Assembly (NCBI GenBank): GCA_028343615.1
Contig: JAOLZA010000020.1
Coordinates: forward strand, 1 to 40,780
DNA length: 40,780 nucleotides
Direction: 5' to 3'
Source of the DNA: Verrucomicrobiota bacterium
GTDB lineage: Bacteria > Verrucomicrobiota > Verrucomicrobiia > Limisphaerales > UBA1100
Of this stretch, positions 1 through 7,500 are shown in pieces; the stretch's first letter is position 1, and every line of letters starts with the position of its first letter. A model generated the notes under the pieces. It saw only the letters and a list, made by a program, of their open reading frames with translations, was not told the origin of the DNA and made no database searches. Made by a program: the position numbers and the translations under genes.

Positions 1-104
1 ACGGTCTTACTCATATTATTGGCTGTGGTGTTAGTTTTAGGCGGGGTGTCGGTAGGGTTGGGGCTCATGGAGACGGTCTTATTCATATTATTGGCTGTGG
101 TGTT
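1..104 (+). repeat. Imperfect 32-bp direct repeat, 72-bp period
   Basis: Positions 1-32 and 73-104 are identical except for one base (C at 11, T at 83). Both copies lie in the same reading frame and encode the same hydrophobic decapeptide with Leu/Phe as the single change. The spacing of 72 bp is 24 codons, so the reading frame is kept. This points to an in-frame tandem duplication in a coding sequence. Confidence 0.8.
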
Positions 105-135
105 TGTTGTGCACATTTGGGAAGAATATATTTAA
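1..135 (+). CDS. C-terminal part of a small hydrophobic membrane protein (5' end outside window)
   Basis: Frame 1 is open from the first base to a TAA at 133-135 and encodes about 44 residues, almost all Val, Leu, Ile and Ala. It forms two potential membrane segments and ends in an acidic IWEEYI tail. The two segments are near-copies: TVLLILLAVV at the window edge and TVLFILLAVV 24 residues later, from a 72-bp duplication at DNA level. The first visible ATG, at 67, would give a 22-residue single-span protein, so this may be a tandemly duplicated mini-protein instead of the end of a long one. No family is recognised. The call rests on frame, hydrophobicity and the conserved repeat; function is unknown. 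Confidence 0.45.
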   Translation, partial: TVLLILLAVVLVLGGVSVGLGLMETVLFILLAVVFVVHIWEEYI

Positions 136-197
136 CTTAAATAGCAGGGAGGTTTTAGCTTCCTCGGTGGCTCAACCAGCGCAAACGTAAAAAATAA

Positions 198-534
198 TCA
201 CCCCTCCCTGAGAAAACCCTCCTCAGCCAAATAAGCGGCCACCATTGCCTTGGCCATGAACGGGTACGGGTCGCGGAACTTGATCTCCTTGGTCTTGTGG
301 TCGATGCAGACCGACGCACACTGAACTTTATCGCTTCGGCAGGTCCGGTTTGTACACTGCTGTGCCCGTAGCCTTTTTCCTGACGATGGGCTCGGTAGGT
401 TTGCCAGACTGGTTCATAAATTGAATCGATGGCCCTTCGGAGTATATCGGATCGTCCGGCCCCGCTACGCTGAAGGGTACGCCAGCCGCCTTGCATTTCT
501 CTGCTATAATCTTGAAAGCCGTAGTATTGTCCAT
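198..534 (-). pseudogene. Hypothetical small gene, apparently frameshifted
   Basis: An ATG at 534 opens a 68-residue frame that begins MDNTTAFKIIAEKC and stops at 328-330. From about 332 the neighbouring frame continues as DKVQCASVCIDHKTKEIKF and runs through FRDPYPFMAKAMVAAYLAEEGF to a TGA at 198-200. That second frame has protein-like composition but no ATG, GTG or TTG before the internal Met near 270. Joined by a one-base shift near 330-335, the two halves make a protein of about 112 residues with no signal peptide or membrane span. No family is recognised. A possible AGGA lies about 10 bases before the ATG. It could be a decayed gene, a sequencing indel, or two overlapping genes with an unusual start. 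Confidence 0.45.
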
Positions 535-639
535 CTTGTGCAAATCCTGTTAGTTCGTTCTCTAATTCGACGGTGTTGAGAAACTTAATCTTCAGCCAAT
601 CTCGGAAGGCAGGTTTTGATCTCGCGGGTATTCTGATCG

Positions 640-882
640 ATGCAAACCCTTCTAAACAGCGAGTGGTTCGACGTTCTCGCAGCAGCCAATTCCGGTGACG
701 CCGATGAGGTGCCAGAGGGATGGAAAACAGTGCGCGAGATTGCGGCTGAGACCGGCTTCAGTGAGAGTCACACGTGGAAGCAATTAAGGCAGTTGCACGA
801 GCAGGGAAAAATTGAGCGACGGCGTTTTAAGATTTGCACGGGAACAACTATTCGTCCCGTTCCGCATTATTTGCATCCTTAA
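640..882 (+). CDS. Small winged-helix/HTH DNA-binding-like protein
   Basis: This 80-residue protein begins at ATG 640. Residues 27-60 (EGWKTVREIAAETG, then SHTWKQLRQLHEQGKIERR) look like a helix-turn-helix followed by the start of a wing: a short segment, a TVREIAAETGFS helix-turn, a recognition helix rich in K, Q and R, then a basic EGKIERRRF-like strand. The size fits small regulators or excisionase-like proteins of mobile elements, but no excisionase signature is seen. It is read divergently from the frameshifted gene, about 105 bp away, and its last 35 bp overlap the end of the convergent membrane-protein gene. A role in control of the integrated element is inferred from context only. Confidence 0.6.
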   Translation: MQTLLNSEWFDVLAAANSGDADEVPEGWKTVREIAAETGFSESHTWKQLRQLHEQGKIERRRFKICTGTTIRPVPHYLHP

Positions 883-1108
883 GTTTTTTCAGCTGAGCTT
901 CCAACTCGATTACGCGGGTTACATGATCGGATGCCCCTTCACCCGGATGCGGCGGGATTTCCTCAGGCGGAGCCGGATCATCGCCCTTTGCTTTGCGAAC
1001 CCAACTGAAAATTAGAAGCACCAATCCTCCTAAAAGGCAAACGCCAGTGCAAAGATAAGCAAGAAGTGATAATATAATACCTCCGATTTGATCGGGTGAG
1101 GGAGCCAT
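848..1108 (-). CDS. Small single-span membrane protein with C-terminal coiled coil
   Basis: The ATG at 1108 is preferred to an in-frame GTG three codons upstream. The product is 86 residues. Residues 8-37 form one hydrophobic span (GIILSLLAYLC to LVLLIFSWV), then an RKAK stop-transfer stretch, a Pro-rich acidic linker and a terminal amphipathic heptad-like helix (VIELEAQLKKLKDAN). This layout resembles small phage or plasmid accessory membrane proteins, but no named family is recognised. The 3' end overlaps the convergent HTH gene by 35 bp. Function is unknown. Confidence 0.5.
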   Translation of the reverse strand: MAPSPDQIGGIILSLLAYLCTGVCLLGGLVLLIFSWVRKAKGDDPAPPEEIPPHPGEGASDHVTRVIELEAQLKKLKDANNAERDE

Positions 1109-1200
1109 CGCAATCACACCCCAACCCTACCGCTCACGAACCCGAATGACGATATACAATTGCTCCCTGCGAATATTACAATCTTGAACGCGCCGGGTGA

Positions 1201-1308
1201 GTGGTTAAGCGGTGGACTGAAGATGGTGAACTTAAAATCCTCATGAAGGATTACGAGGCGCGCAATGAGGCAGCACACCCTCGCGGCAAGCAGGCGGATA
1301 GGAACTAA
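1201..1308 (+). CDS. Possible 35-residue ORF or gene fragment
   Basis: A GTG at 1201 follows an in-frame TGA directly and opens 35 highly charged codons (VKRWTEDGELKILMKDYEAR and onward) ending in TAA at 1306-1308. The Lys/Glu/Asp-rich composition is typical of real protein, unlike the opposite-strand reading of the same bases. There is no Shine-Dalgarno and no family match. The stop codon lies at the edge of an 18-bp repeat found again at 1845-1862. It may be a leftover of a longer gene. Confidence 0.25.
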   Translation: MVKRWTEDGELKILMKDYEARNEAAHPRGKQADRN

Positions 1309-1322
1309 CCCACCCTTTCCCC
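1305..1322 (+). repeat. 18-bp direct repeat, copy 1
   Basis: The 18 bases CTAACCCACCCTTTCCCC occur here and again at 1845-1862, 540 bp apart. Copy 1 covers the TAA of the small plus-strand ORF. The identity ends sharply on both sides. Confidence 0.7.
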
Positions 1323-1381
1323 TCCTCGACCATGCTCCAACTACCCGACCCTCCAGCCCTTTTGGAGGCTCGCCAACGCGC

Positions 1382-1681
1382 TCAAGGAGTTTCACGGGGA
1401 GGATTAGGGGGCTTTCTGGATATTAGCAACGAGATTACCCACAGACTAATCAGTCCGAACCAGATATAGAAAGCAAGAGAAGCACCTTTTAGTCCTCCCG
1501 GCATTCCATATTCTTCAAGGGCATTAAATACACCTTCAAATGGAATAAAACTGGGCCCTGATACATAACCGACTGAAGACATTTCATCATGGCATCCAAT
1601 TATGAATCCAAGGCCGATAAAACACGGTAAAGTCAATGCGAACCACAAAACTGATAATGAGGACTTAAATATTTTATTCAT
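1382..1681 (-). CDS. Two-span membrane protein, hypothetical
   Basis: ATG at 1681 gives 99 residues. A basic N-terminus (MNKIFKSS) leads into a first hydrophobic span at about 8-29 (LSVLWFALTLPCFIGLGFIIG). A polar loop of about 40 residues follows, then a second span at about 68-88 (LAFYIWFGLISLWVISLLI) and a short basic/proline tail. This would place both ends in the cytoplasm and the loop outside. No family is recognised. It sits among other short genes to the left of the integrase. Confidence 0.55.
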   Translation of the reverse strand: MNKIFKSSLSVLWFALTLPCFIGLGFIIGCHDEMSSVGYVSGPSFIPFEGVFNALEEYGMPGGLKGASLAFYIWFGLISLWVISLLISRKPPNPPRETP

Positions 1682-1844
1682 AGGGAAACACTACCAAGGT
1701 TAGTCTCGGTCTCGTTAATTGAAAAAAATGATATCCACCTCTTTGTAATCAATGTAAACCGTCCAACCCTTTTGGGAAAATGCACCCACCCGAGGCATCG
1801 ACGAAGGAAGGCTGGGTTGCTGGTGACGGGGATTCAAACGACAG

Positions 1845-1862
1845 CTAACCCACCCTTTCCCC
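1845..1862 (+). repeat. 18-bp direct repeat, copy 2
   Basis: Identical to 1305-1322. Here the repeat covers the last codons and TAG stop of the minus-strand 69-residue gene, so both copies contain the stop codon of a small ORF, on opposite strands. Confidence 0.7.
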
Positions 1863-2054
1863 GCCTACCTTTCCGTAGCGCCTCTGAAGGCCCTTGTGGC
1901 CCCAGAAGCTCGTTCCCTCAGCCATATCATCAAACCCCTTACCGGCGGTCTTCCCGTAAAACCCCGGCGTTCTTTTCCGCTCCATTGCTTCCCGGCGGCG
2001 CTTCCTCCAATGCGGTTCCTTCATGGTGAAAAGGGTATCGCGCCGGTTGGACAT
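1845..2054 (-). CDS. Small basic hypothetical protein
   Basis: The frame is open from 2123, but the ATG at 2054 is preferred because longer versions would overlap the lipoprotein gene that ends at 2069. The product is 69 residues, beginning MSNRRDTLFTMKEPHWRKRR. It is very basic, with RKRRREAMERKR at 17-28, and has a Gly-rich second half. No signal, membrane span or known domain is seen. It lies 14 bp downstream of the lipoprotein gene on the same strand, so the two may be co-transcribed. Nucleic-acid binding is possible from charge alone. Confidence 0.4.
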   Translation of the reverse strand: MSNRRDTLFTMKEPHWRKRRREAMERKRTPGFYGKTAGKGFDDMAEGTSFWGHKGLQRRYGKVGGERVG

Positions 2055-2352
2055 CGGTAGGGTGGTTGTTATTTTTTCATGCCCTTGCCAAGCCCCTCTA
2101 AAATCTCTAACGGATACGACCAATTAACATCAACAGGTTTAGCTTTTGAGCTAGACTTATTTCCCGCGCACCCCGCCAACGTCACCACCGCACCCGTCAA
2201 CGCAACCACCGCAATCATCAATAGAATCTGCTTCATGCCGTCAAGGTAGCTCCGAAAGGCGTTCGAGTGTTAATTGATAATACGAGTTGAACTATTGATT
2301 GAATCGATGACGGTCGGTGGGTGATTCGCTGATCTTCGCACATCGGTAGGGT
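2051..2352 (+). repeat. Paired ACATCGGTAGGGT repeats
   Basis: The 13-mer ACATCGGTAGGGT occurs at 2051-2063 and 2340-2352 in the same direction, flanking the lipoprotein gene. The 9-base core CGGTAGGGT also occurs at 50-58, in reverse at 1124-1132, and at 33550-33558. The 50-63 copy extends to CGGTAGGGTTGGGG, which is also found inverted at 1119-1132. Confidence 0.6.
2069..2236 (-). CDS. Small lipoprotein (55 residues)
   Basis: ATG at 2236 to TAA at 2069-2071 encodes 55 residues. The N-terminus is a clear lipoprotein signal: MKQ, then a hydrophobic stretch (ILLMIAVVALTGAVV), then the lipobox LAGC with Cys at residue 23. The mature part is only 33 residues: a Ser/Lys linker (NKSSSKAK), then VDVNWSYPLEILEGLGKGMKK. 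It would be anchored to the inner or outer membrane. No family is recognised. Small lipoproteins of this kind occur in mobile elements, for example in lysis or exclusion roles, but nothing here shows which role applies. Confidence 0.6.
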   Translation of the reverse strand: MKQILLMIAVVALTGAVVTLAGCAGNKSSSKAKPVDVNWSYPLEILEGLGKGMKK

Positions 2353-2474
2353 CTGAGGTGGTTTTATGTGTCGGATATACGGGGGGTTTTGAGTGCCAGC
2401 GAGGCCGCACAGCCATCCTACCGGGCGACCTGAGTCATCACAGGGGGGAAATCACACAGGGCATTTTAGACACG

Positions 2475-2500
2475 AAAAAACCCCCCGGTTTCCCGAGGGG
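2475..2500 (-). terminator. Intrinsic terminator of the integrase gene
   Basis: Read on the minus strand, CCCCTCGG, a GAAA loop and CCGGGGGG form an 8-bp stem with one mismatch, followed directly by six T. It lies 41 bp after the integrase stop codon. A GC-rich stem, a GNRA-like tetraloop and a U tract are the standard Rho-independent layout. Confidence 0.85.
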
Positions 2501-2540
2501 CTGTGCAGCAGTCGCGTGTACCGCCGGCATCCTATTTCTA

Positions 2541-3773
2541 CTACGCGCTGGGGCTGCACCCAGAGTCTTCAGCAGGCAACCCATCGGCTTCCTCAATGTT
2601 CGATTCAAAAGGAGGAAGCAATATGGTCGGCAATCCCGGTCTTTCAACTAGGTCAGCATAATACTTTTCTGTTACGACGACGCTGCTATGACCCAGCAGT
2701 TTGCTCGCAACGTATATGCCTTGCTGAGTGGCCACCTGTGCACCGAAGAACTTCCGACATTCATGGGCGCACTTATTGCAAAAGATACCGTTTTCAGAAA
2801 ACCAAGGACCGAATTCTCGCCAAACTTTAACCCTGCGTTCCCAATCAGTTTTCGTGGGGATAAGGTACTCAGGATGATCTCCGATTGGGGAAAGGGCCTG
2901 TAGTGTATCGTAAACTTCTTCAGCCATCTCAATCTCACGGCCTTTCCCGCTCTTGGTCTTGAACACTTTGCCTTTCCAATCCTCCCGCCCCGGCACTTTC
3001 AGCAAGAACCGGCCCTCCTCATCGATTGAAACCCAATCCCAACGGGCATGTAAGGCTTCCTTCTTACGTAAACCTAGGGTGTAGCAGATCAGAAACGCGC
3101 AATACAGGGACGGGTTTTCCGTTCGTAAACGTGCAGAGTCATTGATGAGCTTGTTAAACAATTTGTTGGGGAGGAAGGAATACTGGTGGTCCGGTTCATC
3201 GAGGAAGGGCACGCTCATGAATTTATCAAGGGCCGGGAGTTTCAAGTGATCGTACGTGCCACTCGCCAACACCTTTCTTGAGAATATGCTCTTGGCCTTT
3301 CGGTAAACGGAGTTGGCAGTAGTACGTGCCCTATCAAAATCTAACGAGGCTTCGTCGTGTGAGGCTACGCGATTACGGAAGAACTGTTTCACCAATTTAT
3401 CATCCAACTCACTCAGTCTTACTTTTCGGGGATCCTTGTGCCCACACCCGGTCAGCATCAGGAGAAGGTGCGCCTGATTCTCCCTTCTTGTATCTGGATT
3501 GGGTTTTCCCAGTTTGGCCTGCAGGTATACATCTACCAGTTCTCCAACCGTGCTGGTAGATGCTTTGCCTCTGGCTTCATCGAGAATGTGGGTCTCGCCG
3601 CTAAGGTCAGCTTCGATGGCCTTTTTTGCGCGCTTCTCAGCCAAAGCCTTGTCCGGGGTTCTCATCGAGATCGTCCTGCGAATGCCGTTTTTATCTGTGA
3701 ACCGAATGGACCAGTTCGGGGAAACCCCTGCCTTGGTCTTCTGCTGGAATAATTTTGGGATCTTAAATTTCAA
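2541..3773 (-). CDS. Tyrosine recombinase / integrase
   Basis: This 410-residue site-specific recombinase of the phage integrase family would cut and join DNA at att sites. Residues 1-65 look like an arm-binding domain, about 75-180 a SAM-like core-binding domain, and about 200-380 the catalytic domain. The expected active-site residues are present: Arg236 in LGLRKKE, Lys274 in FKTKSGKG, His337 and Arg340 in AHECRK, His362 in LLGHSS and the nucleophile Tyr371 in EKYYAD. The start is TTG at 3773, because a TAA lies in frame four codons upstream and the next ATG is at residue 37. The gene runs away from the tRNA-Phe end and has its own terminator. The frame is intact, so the enzyme may be active. 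Confidence 0.93.
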   Translation of the reverse strand: MKFKIPKLFQQKTKAGVSPNWSIRFTDKNGIRRTISMRTPDKALAEKRAKKAIEADLSGETHILDEARGKASTSTVGELVDVYLQAKLGKPNPDTRRENQAHLLLMLTGCGHKDPRKVRLSELDDKLVKQFFRNRVASHDEASLDFDRARTTANSVYRKAKSIFSRKVLASGTYDHLKLPALDKFMSVPFLDEPDHQYSFLPNKLFNKLINDSARLRTENPSLYCAFLICYTLGLRKKEALHARWDWVSIDEEGRFLLKVPGREDWKGKVFKTKSGKGREIEMAEEVYDTLQALSPIGDHPEYLIPTKTDWERRVKVWREFGPWFSENGIFCNKCAHECRKFFGAQVATQQGIYVASKLLGHSSVVVTEKYYADLVERPGLPTILLPPFESNIEEADGLPAEDSGCSPSA

Positions 3774-4118
3774 ACGGTTGTCGCCTTAATGGTTTGGTCT
3801 CATTTTGTATTCGCACACACGCCTGAGCGCATCCTGTGAATCGTGGCTTAGAAATTGGCCGCTTATGAATGATGGTCTTAACATTAGTATCATCCATTAA
3901 ACTACCGAAGGATTGAGGCCGCAATACGAAGTAACACTCCTTTCACCCCCGCTTGTGCACAGGTAGGGGCCCCTCTGAATGGTACGGCCAGAAGTACGGC
4001 CAAAACTACTACTCACTAGTGGGAATTACAGGAAACTACTGCACGCAACATACCGGTCAGGAAAAAACAGCCCCGGACGGCTCAATCCGAAAAAAAGGCA
4101 ATAGCACGAAGAAAAACG
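3774..4118. other. Integrase-tRNA spacer, likely attachment region
   Basis: No convincing gene lies in these 345 bp. The plus-strand frame 3953-4183 ends in the antisense of the tRNA and is judged spurious. The segment holds a tandem 12-bp repeat at 3982-4005 and several short A-rich runs. Because a tyrosine recombinase gene starts on one side and a tRNA 3' end lies on the other, this is the expected place for an attL-type site and the integrase promoter. No second copy of the tRNA 3' end was found in the window. Confidence 0.45.
3982..4005 (+). repeat. Tandem 12-bp repeat near the presumed att site
   Basis: GTACGGCCAGAA at 3982-3993 is followed directly by GTACGGCCAAAA at 3994-4005, one mismatch in 12. 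It lies about 115 bp from the tRNA 3' end and about 210 bp from the integrase start. Phage integrases often bind short direct repeats as arm sites. That role here is inference. Confidence 0.5.
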
Positions 4119-4194
<76 letters not shown>

Positions 4195-4336
4195 ATAACC
4201 GCCGCATCTTTCAATGCCAACGGGCCGGTCACTATGCCCAAAACAATCCAACGGGCAAGCCCATTCCGCTTTACCCACATCGCCTAGCCTTGCGCCCGAC
4301 GCACACGGGCCGTACAATTTCGCCCGCACAAACGCT

Positions 4337-4543
4337 ATGCCCACATACATTTACCAAACCATTCCCAAGAAAAAAGGCCAGAAACCCAAGCGCTTTGAGG
4401 TCGTGCAAAAGATGAAAGATAAGCCGCTTACGAAGCATCCCAAAACTGGTGAGCCCGTCGAGCGCGTCATCACCGGCGGCTGCGGCGTCGTCTTCCACGG
4501 TCCCAGCATCATGAGCATGAACGTACCCAAAGGAAACCGGTGA
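4337..4543 (+). CDS. FmdB-like small protein lacking the zinc-ribbon cysteines
   Basis: The 68-residue protein starts MPTYIYQTI, and the middle and end (FEVVQKMKDKPLTKHPKTGE, then VERVITGGCGVVFHG) follow the FmdB-type putative regulatory protein line by line. In that family two CxxC pairs bind zinc. Here the first pair is replaced by a Lys-rich PKKKGQKPK segment and the second by KHPKTG, leaving only one Cys, at residue 49. Metal binding is therefore unlikely. The start at ATG 4337 is chosen over an upstream in-frame ATG at 4214 because MPTY is the family's own N-terminus. It lies between the tRNA and the convergent giant UnbV gene. Function is unknown in the family. Confidence 0.75.
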   Translation: MPTYIYQTIPKKKGQKPKRFEVVQKMKDKPLTKHPKTGEPVERVITGGCGVVFHGPSIMSMNVPKGNR

Positions 4544-4593
4544 GGCATCTAATGTAGCCTGGGCCGGTGGCCCGGGGATAAACCCGGATTACA

Positions 4594-7500
4594 TCAGTTA
4601 CCCGGCATTATTAGTGTGCCTTGGGGGGTGACTTCGATTTCATCCTCGCTGGCCGGGATGGCGGTTGTGATGGTTTGGCCGTGTGGCCATTGGACTTCGA
4701 TTTTTATTGGTACAGCAGGCCGGGCAAAGATGAGGGTAGCGGAATCCTGTGACCAATAGCCGGAACCGGCCGTGACAATTTTGGCGGGGCCTTTTTTTTC
4801 AGCAAAAATCAGGCGAGCGGTGGCCCCGACACCGGTCGGGTTAGCGGGGCCCGCATTGAGTCGCACGCGCAGTCCGGGGGTGCCCTGAACATTTTGGTAA
4901 AGATGGGTGGAGGCACCGTTTTGAGTAACCACAAGGTCAGGTCGGCCGTCGCGGTTGTAATCGGCCACGGCGGAGCCCCGTTGTTCACCATAAATTTTAA
5001 GACCGGATTCCTGACCGGGCACGGAAGTGAAGCTGCCCTTGCCATCGCCGCGCAGCAGCAGTCCACGTCCGCCATCGCTGCGGGGTGTTTCACGTTGGGA
5101 GGCGAAAAAGTTTTGCGCCACAAATAGATCCTCGTGGCCGTCGCCATCGAAGTCGGCCACGTTCATCCCGAACACCGGCGCGAACTGGGCCTCGGCGGGG
5201 AGGGGGTGTGAGGCGAAGGTGTCGCCACGATTTAGGAAGAGCGTGTGGGTAAGGGTGTTGGCTTCCAACACGGTTCCGTCCTTGAGGCAGTCGCCGTATA
5301 TTTTTGCCAGACTGCCGGATCCGAATTGGTCGAAGGTTTTGTTGCGTTCACCAATGAAGGGCATCGCGTTCATGGAGCATGATCGTCCGCGTTCAGGAAC
5401 CCATGTGCCGGTTTCTTTGTCGTAATGGTTTTCAACAATATCGACTACGCCGTTGTTATCAAAATCGCCGTATGCAATACGTAACGGATTGGCGCGAGAG
5501 TAGGATTCCTCGTACTTACTATTGCGGCCCCAGTTGCCGGCGGCGATATCGAGCCGACCGTCGGCATCGAAGTCGCCGAGAGTAACGCTGTTCCACCAAC
5601 CTTTGTGGGCATCGAGTCCATAGGCTTTGGTAGCATCAGTGAATTTGCCGTTGTGATTTCGAAGGATTTTCACAGGACCCCATTCGAGGGCCAGTACGAG
5701 GTCGGGATCGCCGTCGCCGTCTAAATCACCAAACACCGCGCCGCTAACGAGCCCTAATTGTTTTAAGGCAAGTCCATTCGCGTCGTCGAGTTTTAGTTCA
5801 CCATTATTGTTCAGGTATAATTGGGAATCTGTTGGCTTGGGATAACGCTCGGGCACCATGCGGCCACCGAGGAAAAGGTCTAGGTCGCCATCTCCATCCA
5901 CATCGGCCAAGGCTATGGGGCCAGTGGTGGAGCGCTGACTGGGTAGTGAAAACGCGATGGAATACTTTTTGGCGGGACTCAAGCCGCGCAGGGGCGCGTG
6001 GTCAAAGGCTTTGCCAGGTGCCTCAAAATTGGAAATACCGGTAAGCAGCGTGGGGGTGGCATTGGGTTTAGGGATCCAACCGATAACGCCGGTTTGGTCG
6101 AGCTCCGCAAGGGGGCCTTGGACAAATTGAAAGCGTCCGCCCGGTTGCCCTAAATAAATCATCATGGGTCGGCCGCGGCCGGCTGAAATAACGAGGTCCT
6201 CGATACCGTCCTGGTTCAGATCGGTCCAAGCCACGCCGGGGCCAAGCTGGCTGAGGCGATTGGGAAGGAGCGGTTGATACGCGAAATCATCGAAGGCTGT
6301 TTCACCGTGGCCCACCCGCATCGGGCCTTTTTGGGTTTGGACATCAAGCTTTTCAAAGTCTTCTTTAAACAACGAGGGCGGATTGGAAGCTAAAGGCGCG
6401 AGGTGCGGGTCGTCGCCACCCTGGGTGATTTCGTACAGGTGATTGGGTTTCACATTGGGAATAATGCGGTGGGTGAGCTTGCCATGGTCGCGCCAAATGA
6501 TTTCAAGTTTCAATCCCTCGGTTTTATTGCCGGTTCCAAAAACGGCTAATGGATCACTACCGGAAGCGTAGCCGCCACCGCTGTGGATTTCCTGTTCCAT
6601 GGGTGCAAGGCCATTGGAATTACCCGGGCCGCCGAGGAGCCGCACTTTGGCACCGATGGCCTGTAGGTTACCAGGCTGACCGATGAGGCGCACCGCCACA
6701 CGCGGAGCATTGGATTCATTGCGATAAATTTCCAGAGGCTCAATGTTGTTGAAGATGAGATCGAGATCTCCGTCGCCATCAAAATCGGCTTGGGCTAATC
6801 CCCCCGAAACAGCTTTGGCATCAAGCCCCCAATCTTTTGCGGACATAAATTCAAATGTCATGTCGCCCCGGTTGCGGTAGGCGATATTTCGGGTGGGTAA
6901 GGTAGGATAAATGGTGCTTTTAAGAAGGGCGTTGATGGTGGTTTTTTCTTTGATGGCATTCTCGATTTCCGAGGTAGCATCAGCATCCATAAAATCCCGG
7001 ATCATGCCGGTGGCCACGATGAGGTCTTCATAGCCATCCAAATCCACATCGGTAAAGGCCAGTCCCCATGACCATTCGGATGCCTTTACGCCAGCGAACT
7101 GCGCGATCTCGGTCCATGTGCCGTCGCCGCGATTGAGGTGCAGGGTGTTTTGCATGATTTGCGGACGGTTACGGATGAGGCCGATGGCGACATCAGTGGC
7201 TTGCATGAATCCCATTTGGGTTTTGCGGCGTTTATGCGATCGACTGAGCATGTCCGCGGTGATGAAGTCCACATGCCCATCGCGGTTGAGGTCGGTGAAA
7301 TCTATGCCCATCGAGAATTGGCTGGTGCGTCGCAGAGCGATGGGGTCGATCAGGGTGAAGTTGCCCCGGCCGTCATTACGCCAAAAGCGATCGGCCCAAT
7401 CGAAGTCTGCACAAACATAAAGGTCGGGATCGCCATCGCCATCCACATCACGGAATGCGGCCTCGTGGCTAGGGTCCTTGGGCATAGGCATGGGCCGCCC

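Noticed and set aside
155-496. Minus-strand 113-codon ORF rich in Arg and Ser
   Set aside because: It is an out-of-frame reading of the better-supported frameshifted gene at 198-534.
1114-1395. Minus-strand 93-codon ORF between the two membrane proteins
   Set aside because: It has mixed composition and overlaps a more protein-like plus-strand frame at 1201-1308; no signal or domain is seen.
1823-1841. Minus-strand stretch resembling the T arm and 3' end of a tRNA, considered as a far att site
   Set aside because: The T loop lacks the expected C56 pattern, no cloverleaf can be built around it, and it does not match the tRNA-Phe 3' end.
2358-2830. Two plus-strand ORFs covering the integrase terminator and 3' end
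   Set aside because: They run antisense to a well-supported integrase gene and through a hairpin terminator; no domain is seen.
4214-4336. Upstream extension of the FmdB-like gene to ATG 4214
   Set aside because: The extension has no family match, and the FmdB N-terminus MPTY starts exactly at 4337.
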